Assembly: GCA_905250025.1 (NCBI GenBank)
Contig: CAJNOJ010000027.1
Location: 434,001 to 498,000 of the forward strand
Direction: 5' to 3'
Origin: Adineta ricciae
Taxonomy: Eukaryota; Rotifera; Eurotatoria; Adinetida; Adinetidae
DNA length: 64,000 bases
A program made the translations under genes and the position numbers. Shown piece by piece: positions 11,474 through 22,700 of this stretch. The notes under the pieces are model-generated. The model did no database searches. It had not been told where the DNA came from and worked only from the letters and a program-made list of their open reading frames with translations. Numbering within the stretch: position 1 is the first letter of the stretch; every line of letters begins with the position of its first letter.

Positions 11474-12322
11474 TCATGCAAGTAATCCTTCTTTGACTTT
11501 TGTTGATTCGTCTTTGCCTTTGAGTAATTCAATTAATTTCAATGCAAAAGCCATAGTTGTCGCCGGTCCTTGAGATGTAACAATATGATACTCTCTTCCT
11601 TCAGCATCTACAAGACGATAAACATTTTGTTTTTCTAAGGTGTCTAACTCAAGTATTGAATTCAAACCTGCTGCTGTTTGCTTACTATGGCAAACAACTT
11701 GATCAGGAGCTTCGAGTTTGTACGGTTCACCATCAATAAATTCTTTACGAACACTTGGATAACATGTTATTGTATGTTTATGGTTGACTCCGATCTTATG
11801 AGCTAGTAATGCTCGTGGTCCAGCGCAAATAGCAGCAACAATTTTTCCATCCTCATAATGTTTCGTCAGAATTTGACCAACTTCAGTGTTGGCAGCCATT
11901 GCCTTTGATCCTAGATAAGTTCAAACAAATGTTTACTAACCTACTCGGAACTCTTTCACAATTAACAACATCTGTTCTTCAAGAGCGAAGACCTATAGAA
12001 GTTACCACTGTCTATAGGCCATTAAAGATCTCTACTCACCGTCATTTCCACCAGGGATTACGACACAATCGTATTGGTTAGTCTTTACATCATCAAGCAC
12101 CTTGTCTGGCAAGACGCGAACGTTTCGACTGCATTTCAAGGCATCTTGTCCATTTTTTTCAATGGAAACAACATCAACATCGATCTCGGCACGTCGAAGA
12201 ACTAGAAAACAAGTACAAGATTTTCTGTGAAATTGTCTCTATTCCAACTGACCATCGACAGTGGTGACCGTCTCAATTTCTTCACTTCCATTAGCAATGA
12301 AGACTAACGCCTTTTTTGTCAT
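11474..12322 (-). CDS. DJ-1/PARK7-like protein, downstream copy
   Basis: Three exons on the minus strand encode about 190 residues, the normal DJ-1 length. The DJ-1 active site is intact: Glu17 in NGSEEIETV and the reactive Cys106 in AAICAGP, at the nucleophile elbow. PGGNDG and the C-terminal TSQGPATTMAFAL are also typical. DJ-1 proteins are dimeric cysteine-based redox sensors with reported glyoxalase/deglycase and chaperone activities, so the likely role is protection from oxidative and carbonyl stress. The ATG at 12322 lies directly after a CTAG splice acceptor, and the stop of the upstream DJ-1 copy is only 98 nt away on the same strand. This suggests co-transcription (see findings). Confidence 0.93.
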
Positions 12323-12420
12323 CTAGAACGCATGAATAATATACATTGCTGGAATATTATAAACTAGCATGTTAAACAATAAAAAGAAAGGAGAATGTTG
12401 GGAATTCTTTGTTTTCTCTT

Positions 12421-13171
12421 TCAGAGAAGCATTTCTTCACGAATTTTCTTCACTTTCGATGATCCATCGAGAATTTCGACAATTTTCAACGCAAATGCGA
12501 ATGCTGTTCCGGGTCCTTGACTAGTTATCATATGCCGTTCACCATCGGCTGTTTTCAATTCACAATGATGCACCGGTTGATCAACAATCTTGGAAAACAA
12601 AGAACTTGATTTAAAAAGAAGCATTTCTTTGAACTACTCATTTACATTATAGTCTGTTTTCAGATCGTTTTGACATTCAGGATAAGCAGTAATCGTAGCA
12701 TTTTTTAGACCGATTTTATGTGATTGAAATACTATTGGACCTGGAGAAGAGGACGAAATGTGAACAAGAAAGAATCTATTTTGACTTTACCAGCACAGAT
12801 GGCAGCAACAAGCTTTCCCTTTTCGTAATGTTGCTGAAGAAGATTTCCAACAGCTAGATTTTTTGCCATGGCTTCTGAGCCCTTCTCACCACCGGGAACA
12901 ACAACTACATCATATGTATCATCCGTTGACAATTCATTAATAGATATATCTGGAACGATGACAGTATGTTGAGCACATTTCAATGCTTCACGATTCGCTT
13001 CAATGGATGTAATAGTTACTTTGATGCCAGCACGACGAAGAACCTGACAAACATGAAGAAATATACTTGGCAAACATGTATTTCAATATCGTTTACATCA
13101 ACCGTAATGACAACTTCACTTTCTTCACTGCCATTGGCTAATAATAGTAAAGCTTTTTTAGAACCAAACAT
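12421..13171 (-). CDS. DJ-1/PARK7-like protein, upstream copy
   Basis: Four exons on the minus strand. Start ATG 13171 opens [19 protein letters not shown]. The active-site residues are Glu19 and Cys108 in AAICAG, split by a phase-1 intron immediately after the cysteine motif. The C-terminal exon (from about 12612) carries [13 protein letters not shown]. It differs from the downstream copy at many positions and is slightly shorter between the middle and last exons, so the duplication is not recent. The exon breaks at VDV/LRR are nearly the same as in the downstream copy, which supports tandem duplication of one ancestral gene. Role as for the DJ-1 family: a cytosolic stress-response protein with a redox-active cysteine. 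Confidence 0.92.
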
Positions 13172-13884
13172 AGTTACTTTAATATTGCAGCAGGTTCAAC
13201 CGACCGATAATAAAAGACTATACCAGTCGGCCAGTTGAGAAAGCAACAAGACAGAAAAACGATGACTCATCCTATCAACCAATCGCGAGCAAGCACCTCG
13301 CGCCCCTCCAAAAAACGTCCGATGACTTTCAAAACTTCATAATCACATCCGTTACTGTATAGGTATATGTACATCTTCGTTTAATATCACACATCGTATA
13401 CATGTGAGAATCAAGTCAATCCAAATTGAAATATAGAATTTAATTTCTTACGTAAGATAAATAGTATCATGTAATGTATTTACATGTACCGTATAAACCG
13501 AAGAATGTGAAAAGATCTTATCTTTGTCAAGTGAATATCTCAGTAGAAACATCACTCGTATTGTATGAATAATTTGACATAGTGCGCAAACAATCATGTC
13601 ATAATTTACTTCGAGCTTTGTACTCTTTCTTTCTTTCCTTTCTTATCCGTCTTAAATTTTTAACTGCTTGACATGTTTTTACTTATAACGAGCAGAAAGT
13701 AGAATTTCACTTCAATATTTATTTTTTTAATTTTACTAACAACACAAAAAAAGAATAAAACAGCTGGAATAAAAAAAAGAAATCATCTTGCACAGACAAA
13801 CGGAAATAGCATAAATGTATTTCTATCTGAGAATAATATATTTATATGTATGTATAATGCAGACTGATTGATATAGTTGACACT
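13172..13884. other. Intergenic, no gene seen
   Basis: Upstream region of the DJ-1 pair and 3' region of the Grg1-like gene. AT-rich, with no reading frame of note. Confidence 0.5.
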
Positions 13885-14513
13885 TTAGATAGCTTCTTTG
13901 TGTGCGGCAGCTTGAGCTTTGTGAGATTTCTCTTCAATCTTGTCTCCAACAGCTGAAATACCAGCGCCGATACGTTCGCCAATGGTGTTATCCGAATTTT
14001 TGGCTTGTTCTTTGTGTCCTTCGTACGATGCAGCACTTGTTGCTTCTAGAATTTGCAAATGAATTCGGTAAATAATCGATCGATGAATCCATAGGTTTCA
14101 ATTTACATACCATGAACTTTCTCAGCAACATAGTTGTACGCATTAGAGATGGTATCACCAATTTGACCGATCACACCTCGTTCTTCGGCAGCTTCTTTGT
14201 GAGCTTCTTTCTTAGCTTCATGACCTTTTTCTTCGACTAAAAATACATCATATCCAATGAAATTTCACGTCTAATAAGTAACACAATGAAGTCCTACCTT
14301 TGTCTTTAACAGCATCAATACCATGACCGATGCGGCTACCGGCTGAGAGGTTGTCATTTTTAGCAGCTTCTTTGTTTGCTTCGTATGAAGCACCACTTGA
14401 TACTTCTAGAAACAAAATATAACAATTTATTTACCATTCGTCCATATGTTAACGTTCTAACTACCTTTGACTTTTTCTGATACGGCGTTGGCGGCGTCTT
14501 TAACGTTTTGCAT
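13885..14513 (-). CDS. Grg1-like (glucose-repressible/clock-controlled type) protein, two tandem units
   Basis: Four exons (14465-14513, 14298-14405, 14111-14236, 13885-14045), all joined in phase 1, encode about 147 residues. The protein is hydrophilic, Ala/Lys/Glu-rich and Cys- and Trp-free. It consists of two copies of a roughly 70-residue unit (about 1-69 and 78-147). Each runs: a short helix ending SEKV or AEKV, then GASYEANKEAAK or AASYEGHKEQAK, then RIGHGIDAVKDK or RIGAGISAVGDK, then a HKEA end. This pattern is that of fungal Grg1/CCG-1 proteins, small stress- and starvation-induced proteins normally made of one unit. A LEA-like protein is the alternative; composition and amphipathic-helix character fit either. 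A TATA-like box lies about 90 nt upstream. Likely role: desiccation or starvation stress, by analogy only. Confidence 0.78.
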
Positions 14514-14602
14514 TGTTTCTTTTTGTTTTAGAACGGTAATAAGAACGAATCACGATAGTTTGTTACTTGCTAGAATGAAATGTTCACGAAGATTTATTGC
14601 CT

Positions 14603-14610
14603 TATTTATA
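14603..14610 (-). promoter_or_regulatory. TATA box of the Grg1-like gene
   Basis: TATAAATA on the minus strand, about 90 nt before the ATG at 14513. Spacing is compatible with a short 5'UTR. Confidence 0.45.
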
Positions 14611-15404
14611 GGCACTCTTCCTCGCTCTTTTTTTCTCGTAGACACAAAAAAAGCAGAGAAGAAGAGAACGAACTGGAAGAGAAGAAATAGAACTACGAGT
14701 CAGTAAAGAAGCGAGATGCATGTAGTGCATTGGGTATATTCGAGAAGAAAAAGAAGAAATTAAAACGTGGCGCATACACGCGGAGCAACATTGGATGCGG
14801 CTGCTTGCTAACGTGGAAGTAACAGAACGGATCGAGAACGAGAGATGAACGAGTAGACAATACTTGCTTACATGCTACTGGTTAGAATTGTTTGAGTGTA
14901 GATAGACGTTTCTCTCTGTCAAGACGTACACGTGGACGTCGAGAGTGATCGAAGCAATTTACATGCCTATACCGATGAATACATCCAGTACATTCGAATC
15001 ATCCGACATGTGTTGATCTCAATAGGCGATATTTTAACCAATAAAGAAAATACACGATTTAGATTGATAAAACAAAGCTGAGAATCATGATATTGAAAAT
15101 GAATAATTCTTGAATAGTGTATATGTGAAACGGTTGGCAGATATTTGATTTCATAGCCTTCTTATTCATAAGCAAAGTGGCATATCTGTTATTATCAATC
15201 CGCTTCTTAATAGTGCTTCGTTTCTTCTTTCTTAGATGAAATATTTTCTAAAGTCTGCATTAATACCATTTAATATGGAAATGGATCATACGATAGGCGG
15301 GCGGTGATATTTTGACAAAATTAAAATTAAAAAAGAATCATCTCTCTTCAAAAGTACTTCGCCTAAGCTCGATCAGCCGGTTTCAATCATTTGAATATCA
15401 GCAT

Positions 15405-15412
15405 TATAAATA
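15405..15412 (+). promoter_or_regulatory. TATA box of the secreted amidase gene
   Basis: TATAAATA about 51 nt before the ATG at 15463. A start site some 25-30 nt downstream would leave a 5'UTR of roughly 20-30 nt. Confidence 0.5.
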
Positions 15413-15462
15413 GATCGTTTCGGAGTAACAAACTATGTATTCATCAAAAACTAACTACGACC

Positions 15463-16143
15463 ATGCAAATCATTCGTATTCTTTTATCAGTGGCAATTGC
15501 TTTTCTGGCTTTTGTTTCTATAACTGAAGGTAAACTTCATACATCAGAAAAACAGCTTTCATATATGTGAATTGTAGCTATCTCATGCAGCAATCCTGGT
15601 CAATATGGTGGCAAATCACTCTGTGATCATGCTGGTAAATGATATATTGTTTCTTGTGAACTATAGATTGTTTTGTTTGTAATATCAGGTGGCTATTGTG
15701 GTGAATGTGTGAGTTTCGTAAAGTAAGTTTTATGCCTGAATTTTCGTTATACTACTGCAGATTAATATAGGATCTGTACAGGTGATCGACGCTCAACAGG
15801 CCAATGGGTACGCGGTGTAAAGGTAAACGACAATAATCATTTATTTTTCATTGCTCGAACAGCATTCGTTTACAGGTTCGTGGTGCCGGTATTCCTTACG
15901 GTACAGCTATTGCTACATTCCCTAATGGCAAATATTACGGCCATGCTGCTATCTATACTGGACAAAATGCTGATGGTATTCAAGTTTGGGATCAGGTAAA
16001 GAGATGACGAAGGTATATTTCACTTCATGGTCACAAATTGACAACTGTTCTAGTGGGTTGGTCATGCAGTTTCAACACGTACAATTCGTTGGAATGGTAG
16101 TGGTACTTCTAACAATGGTGATAGTTTTTATGTCATTAATTAA
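15463..16143 (+). CDS. Secreted NlpC/P60-CHAP-type amidase (BPSL0067-like)
   Basis: Six short exons with introns mostly of 50-60 nt join to about 139 residues. A signal peptide (residues 1-23, MQIIRILLSVAIAFLAFVSI) precedes a compact papain-like fold. The putative nucleophile is Cys48 in GECVSFVK, the histidine is His93 in YGHAAIYTG, and Asp109 in VWDQW is the likely third residue. The linking segment WVRGVKV..GIPYGTAIATF and the GHAA motif match the bacterial BPSL0067-like group, which resembles peptidoglycan amidases. Members also occur in some fungi. As a secreted animal protein it could digest bacterial cell wall in food or in defence. The several introns and a TATA box show it is a eukaryotic gene, not contamination. 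The catalytic assignment is by motif only. Confidence 0.8.
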
Positions 16144-16174
16144 AATGAGACGGAAAGGAGCGTTTGCTATTTGA

Positions 16175-16185
16175 AATAAAATAAA
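16175..16185 (+). terminator. Overlapping AATAAA poly(A) signals
   Basis: Two overlapping AATAAA hexamers about 30 nt after the stop of the amidase gene. Confidence 0.6.
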
Positions 16186-16485
16186 CAAATATCTTTTAAA
16201 AAGAAGAAGTTCTTATCAATAGAATCCGATCAATATGAGCTAAAGCGACATCTGTTCACGTATAATTCAACATATGATTTCTTTTTATTGTAAAAAACAA
16301 ATATTAACATCAGTAGACAACTATGATCGACTAATTTACGCAGAATTTTCCGATAAAATCATGTTATTGAACTTGGAGGACGTAAGCTTGACAACATGGC
16401 ATCAAATCTCAATCGTGCCTGCTTAAAAAAGCATAGCGAATTCTCTTTTCGATCAACCTCTCCATAATCTTACATTCCAATCTCA
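16186..16485. other. Intergenic, no gene seen
   Basis: Between the amidase 3' end and centrin. An ATG at 16396 opens a short frame that stops before the centrin splice donor and is not in frame with the coding exons. Confidence 0.5.
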
Positions 16486-17287
16486 ATGGTAACCACAGAG
16501 CTTGATGATTCGTAGAACTCATTAACTCTTTTTTCTTATTCGAATAGGCCACAGCGACGAATCAAATCAAACGACCAACACTTGGCGGTGGTGCCAAGAA
16601 ACGACCGACTGGTAATCGACCCGAATTAACCGAAGAGCAAAAAACAGAAATACGTGAAGCATTTGATTTGTTCGATGCTGATGGTTCAGGAACGATTGAC
16701 GTTAAAGAACTTAAAGTTAGCTAAACGCACTCTATTTTGCTGTTCACTTTCTAATCTTTCATCTGTATTTTAGGTCGCCATGCGAGCATTAGGTTTCGAA
16801 CCGAAAAGAGAAGAAATCAAAAAGATGATATCTGATATCCAAAAAGAGAATGCTGGTCAGTCGGGATTAGTTTTGAACAAGCATGTCTAATACTTTATAT
16901 TTAGGTACAATCGACTTTAATGATTTTCTTCAATTAATGGCGCAAAAAATGGCTGAAAAGGATTCCAAAGAAGAAATACTCAAAGCATTTCGGTAAATCT
17001 ACACGAGCCGTCTTTTATTATGCGCTTTTTACTATGTCTTTATAGACTTTTCGATGATGATAATACAGGAAAGATCTCATTCAAAAATTTAAAACGGGTC
17101 GCCAAAGAACTAGGAGAAAACTTAACCGACGAAGAATTACAAGTGAGAAAATTATTTTGGTCGAAAACTTTGATTTAACTCGTCATCTGTCATTTAGGAA
17201 ATGATAAACGAAGCCGACCGGGATGGCGATGATGAAATCAACGAACAGGAATTCTTACGAATCATGAAAAAAACCTCCCTCTATTGA
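16486..17287 (+). CDS. Centrin
   Basis: The first coding exon contributes only the ATG (16486-16488, donor ATG/GTAACC). The next exon begins at 16548, and four more short introns follow. The product, about 174 residues, has a basic N-terminal tail and four EF-hands. EF1, [12 protein letters not shown], is a full calcium loop. EF2, around [12 protein letters not shown], is degenerate, as is usual in centrins. EF3 is [14 protein letters not shown]4, [12 protein letters not shown], has Asp in place of the normal Gly at loop position 6. The C terminus MKKTSLY is the classic centrin end. Centrins act at centrioles and basal bodies and in the XPC nucleotide-excision-repair complex. Similarity to vertebrate centrin-2-type proteins is very high. 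Confidence 0.96.
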
Positions 17288-17618
17288 CAACATTCGTTTT
17301 GTATCGTTCCGTTTTGTTCGTTTCGTCAACATATAACATTTTTCTGTCAGGTACTCATTTTATTGTGTCACGAAAATAATAATAATTCAATTCTTCCATG
17401 TCTCATTTTCATTTACTGTTTATGTCAGTATCTTATACCCTCCGGACATAGTCATTAATGCGGAACGTCAAATTTTCAGTCGATGTGAGCACATATAATT
17501 TTATGTTTTTCTTTATCATCTCTCATATCGTCCGTAAGGGTTCGTTGAAGTGTATATTAGTACAGGTAAAAACGAAAGTGAGGAGAAAACAGTGATTTGA
17601 CGAAAACAGTTTTAAACG
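17288..17618. other. Intergenic, no gene seen
   Basis: Centrin 3' region and the 5' region of the next gene. AT-rich, with no features recognised. Confidence 0.5.
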
Positions 17619-18910
17619 ATGGGTGGAATATTGCATCGCTCAGCAGCCCGACGAGATGATGAAAAGATAAAGAAAAAAGATAGACGAAAACGGCAACGAG
17701 AAGAAAATCCAGACTTAGATATTGGTTTTAACCAGAATAATTTCCCGATCACAAATATCGATGAGAATCAAGATCCTAATCTCGAGTTTGTGAAATCGTA
17801 CGACCTATGGAACAGTGACTACGATAACAAATTCACAATGAATATCAATGGTAAGGATAACGTATTAAAGAATGCAGTACAATGTAGATTTTTCTGTCAT
17901 AAGATCCACCTGGTGCACCACGTAGTTATTCTCCAAGTCAGAATGAGATGATGTTTCAACAGTGGTCACCGTCTGTCGACATGAATAATCCATTCTATCC
18001 AGGCAGCATGTTTCCATCAGTTCCGCCATTCAATATTGCTTATGATCCCAATCATCAACTTCAACCTCAGATATCGACCACACTAGGTGACAATTCTCCG
18101 AAAGTTAAAGCCGGAGAACGATCACCAAAACGAGTGCATTTCGCTCCTACGCCCTCATCTCAACTTGCCGAGCCCATCCCTATGAAACCCTTGACAAATA
18201 CACAATCCTGGCATGAGCCACGTTCTATGACTTCTGCTCCATCACGCGGTGCACCGCAAATAAAACCTGAACGATTATCAAATCGATCATCTGTACCCCG
18301 ATCATCAACGAATTCGCACAAACCAGCTCCAGCACAAACACCTGTACAAAAACCTATCTACGTCGGAATCGATCATCAAGCGACATTGATCGAACGAAGT
18401 AAACGCCTCGTTAACAAACGTCAACGCCCTAATTTAGACGAAAATTCTCCTGAGAAATTAACCGTACCGAACAATCATCAACCATCACGTTCTCATCCAC
18501 ATAAACATCGCAAACCAACTGATTCTCCACGCTCTGATCATGAAACAATGCTTAACAAGTACTTCGAAACTTTACAACCGAAAGTATCTCTCATTCAACG
18601 TCAAACGGCACAATCTACGTCGGTAAATAAGTTCGCACCGAACATCGATCAGATAACGTCTCGTCCCAACGATATCAAATTAACAAAATCTAGAAGTGTT
18701 CGTCGACAACAATCAGCAATTAATACAGAAATAAAACCGGTGAAAAGTCAGGAAAATCATCGTCAACGTCCTCCAAGTGGCTCACCTCTTGTCACGCATA
18801 GTGACTCATCGAAACGTCGTATTGAACATTCACATTCAAGCACAGCGGTGATGCGAGTTTCTCTGTCGAAAAACGGTCAACAACCAAGTTTTACTCGCGT
18901 ACGAATGTAA
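17619..18910 (+). CDS. Hypothetical disordered protein with a PP1-docking motif
   Basis: Two exons (17619-17850 and 17904-18910) around a 53-nt intron (AATG/GTAAGG ... CATAAG) encode about 412 residues. The N terminus starts MGG, then a highly basic stretch (residues about 13-30, with KIKKKDRRKRQR). The rest is Pro/Ser/Gln/Arg-rich and predicted unstructured by composition, without membrane segments. SPKRVHFAP contains KRVHF, a textbook RVxF motif for protein phosphatase 1, flanked by Ser-Pro sites that could regulate binding. Many SP/TP sites and Arg-Gln-Ser repeats occur downstream. I do not recognise the family. A PP1 regulatory or cytoskeletal scaffold is plausible but inferred only from the short motif. 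Confidence 0.7.
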
Positions 18911-19789
18911 ATCTCCTTGTAAATACGAACAATTCTTTTAAATCGAACTTCACATTCATTTTCTACATGTTTCATTAAATTAAAATCGATGATAGACGAT
19001 TTCATCAAATTGTCAATTAGTAATGTTACATGATATTTTCTAGCGTTCTGCTTCAATGTTTCCCGATGACATACATGAAAGAAAAAAAACATATACGATG
19101 ATATGTAACGCTTCAATTTAAACGAAGATGTTTGCGATATACTCATTAGAAAATCAGGTGTCTCCTAATGAATCAAAATTAGGGTCATAATTAGACAAAT
19201 ACACGGAATTTCGTTGTGTACTAGACTTTTTTTTATGTCAATAAACAAGCGCAGAAATTTTAAGGAAAAACGTGTCGTTTTCCGGAGCACCGATTGAGTT
19301 TGTTTCGTTGCAACGAAAATTTAATGGAACTCAATTTCTTCGATGTACCAAACGAAGGTTCAGCGAGAGCAACAATGTATCTCAACGGCTATTTTTAGCG
19401 AACACTTCGACTCGATCAATAAACATTAATATCTGACATGTAAAAGGAAACAAACATTAAGATCAATTAGATTTCACATTTGCACCGCCCCAAATATCTT
19501 TCGTATCGAACGAAAACGGTAAAACGAAAAGCTTCAGTCTAATGAGTGTTAATGTAATGAAATTTATTGAAAATTTCCATCGTCGAATGAAAGCTTTTTT
19601 ACATACTTCCAATCAAAAAACAAGGTTATATTTTGTTTCACAAAACATTCACACATGCATAAGAAACCAAAAGCTAAACCTAAGGTAAGAAAACAATGTT
19701 TGGTATTTATACAAGTAAAAAACACACATCCACACGCAAGTTTTCTCAATTGCACCAACACTTTTCGCGATGAAATAAAAACAACAGGC
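18911..19789. other. Intergenic between convergent genes, no gene seen
   Basis: 3' regions of the disordered protein and talin. Minus-strand open frames here (18877-19146 and 19564-19827) lack family features. Confidence 0.5.
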
Positions 19790-22700
19790 TTAGCTACTAT
19801 CGGCTGATTCTTGTTCACTATGTCCATATTTGGCTAAACGTATAGCTTTAAGACGATTACGTGCTTCATCTAATTCTCGTTCTTTGGTTAAGATTGCTTC
19901 TTTACATTTGATTTCTTGCGCAATACCCGGAACAAAACGTGTCGAAACTTCAAAATGCTTCTCTTCTTGTTGCATATCAACAGCTTGTTGAGCAGCTCGA
20001 ACAAGTGTATCTGCTGCACGCTTAACCGCATTGCCAGCAGCTTGTAAACGTGCCATGGATTGACTCATAAAGTCAGCTTTGACCTTACAAGCGACAAGTA
20101 ACGCAGCAGTATTTGAACTGACTTGTTTTGCACTAGAAATCAGTTTCTCCTCGGTACCACAGCCTTGCACAAGTCCATTTGCTGCATCGCATAAAACATG
20201 ACAGGCTGACGCGACATAACGTGCCTGAATAGAAGTAAAGTAATGAAAATGAGATAGAGTCGAATCGGCGAAGATAATCGTCCACTTACAGCTGATATTA
20301 ATCCTTGAGACCATTGGCCATCTTCGTCGGAACTTGATTTAGATGAAAGCTACATAAAAGAGATTGTATTCGAAATGTAACAATAAAGCAACAAGAACAT
20401 ATGTTTATCACGCATGCATATGCATATGGGCCTAAATAATCCAGGTAAGTAGAAGCGAAGAAAGCGATCAGCTAGAGGGAAATATATATATAAATATGAA
20501 GCTTATATCATAGCTGAAAGTAAATTTTACCACTTTATGTTTTAATCGTCAAAGTCTGTTGTATTATTCTAACAAAATAACATTAAAATCATTATGCGAC
20601 AGTTTAGAACAGTTTTGCAAAATCAAAGATTCGCTCAGAAGTAAAAGAAGAACTCGACAGTTTGCACTCGAGAAGAATCCCTCTCAATAACTTTTCCCCA
20701 AATGATACCTGCAGAAGAAACAGATCTGTGCTTTGCTGAAAACATAGTTTATGGCTATTACCATTGTAGCTAACTGCTGTTCATTTGATTTTGATTTATA
20801 CGCCTACTTTTATGGACTAATGAGACTGTCTAAACTTACTTTGCCCTGTGCAACAAGATCTTTTTGAGCTGATGTTGCTGCTGTTATCAATGCACTTGCT
20901 GCGTTCATTATTGATTTGGCTGCATCCAGGATTTGTTCATCGAAATTTAAATTTTCATTGATTTCCTAGATGCATACAAAACGCTTGTATCGATATGACA
21001 TATTTATCAATAACTTAGATAAAAAGTTGCAAACATCTAAGATCATTCGTTGTTTGCAATACGATAGATGGATAAGATACATCCTATGGATAATTCAATA
21101 AACACATCGTAGTCGATAAATTGTGCAGATATGTACAGTATTCAGTTGAATTAAAGATCAAACAACCAAATATCAAACATATCATGACAACATATCTTTG
21201 TTTAGTGCGGCTAAAAGGGTTCTTTGAATGGAATTCATAATCACTTTGATTTTTCGACGAGGCTTCAAATGTGACAGTTTCATTGCAGCGGATTCAATTG
21301 ATTGAGCAGCATTGAATAGTTCATTTTCTGCAATGTAAGTTGGATCATCTGGATCAATAAAATCCGTACCTGTGCACAGAGATGATCTTCGTTTTTTTCA
21401 TAATTAAAATCCAATTTTCATCGACTTACCTTTCAACTGCGCAGCACACTGAACAAGTTCATGTGTTGACTGTGCTATAAGTCGTGAATACTGAAGTAAC
21501 TTTTGTTTGATTTCATTCGATGGTTTTTGAATTAACGCATGAATCGCTTCTAACAATTCCTTGTATGTTTGTACACACGCTCGTCCGTTATCCATTGTGC
21601 GCTGCTGTAGATTTCGATCATCAGTTGCATATGCAATGGATTTGCAAACAGCTAAAAGGTCAGATATTGATTTACGACCGAGATTAGCAGCAACGATGAT
21701 ATCCTCCTGTTGGCATGATTGGCCAGCTGATACCGCTTTTGACGTTGCTATTGTAAACTAAAATTCCAGTAGATTAATTCAGAGCAAGTCATCATAGATA
21801 ATGATTTACTTGTTTGGTCGCACGAACCAACTCTTCGGGTGTGGTATAGTTTCCCGTTCGTTGTCCATTACTATATGTTTGAAGTTCTTGTGCAATTGAT
21901 TGAATAGTGCTTTCTAGTGCATTCGTTCCGCGTTGTGTTTTATCTTCCACAGTTTTTACTGTACGTAATAAAGATGTAACATTCGTGACCATAATTTTCG
22001 CACATTCTTTCAATTTTTGCATTTCGGGATCATCAATATTTTTTCCACTTGCTGATTTCGTTACGTTGATAAGATTGTTCAAAGCGACAGCCACATCTTT
22101 CACACTATTGACAAGCATAATTTGTGCTTCACCATCATTCGCACCCAAAGATGCAGCACCTGTTTTGACCACTTCGGAAAGCTGAAAATAGCGCAGGGTT
22201 TACTTGGACTCTATCATTTTACAATTTCTTACTTTAGTTATCGTGCGCACAGCTGCCTGAGCCGCTGATGCTAATTGTTCCTGTGTTGATGCAGCACCTG
22301 CAACTAATGTTTTCGTATCTTCTACAAGTATTTTGGCTGTTTTCAAAATAGCTTCACGATGGTCAGCAAACGTTTCGTCCACATGTTCGGAATTCAGTGA
22401 ACCGGCTGTAGCGAACAGAATGGTTGTATCCTTTTCGAATTTAAAAGACAATATTTATCGATAAAATGAAACATTCTTGGATTCTTACGAGATCAGTAAT
22501 GATTCCACGAACAGTGCTTGCAGCATTGATACAAGCTTGTGTTCCACGTAAGTTACATTGTAATGCTATTAAAACGTTCGAAATCTAAACGAACGAAGAG
22601 AAAAGAAATCAACAGTCAATGCAATCGATTTCTCTTACCTTCTCCACTACTTTCTGACAAACACTGTCGAATTCGTATTTCGATTTGTTTTGTGCCAATT

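Larger units (their letters stand above)
14514..15462. other. Shared promoter region of divergent genes
   Basis: Separates the minus-strand Grg1-like gene from the plus-strand amidase gene. TATAAATA boxes lie on the minus strand at 14603-14610 and on the plus strand at 15405-15412. No coding sequence seen. Confidence 0.5.

Noticed and set aside
14583-14590. Heat-shock-element-like TTCACGAA near the Grg1-like promoter
   Set aside because: Only two units, placed between the TATA box and the ATG rather than upstream, so unlikely to be a functional element.
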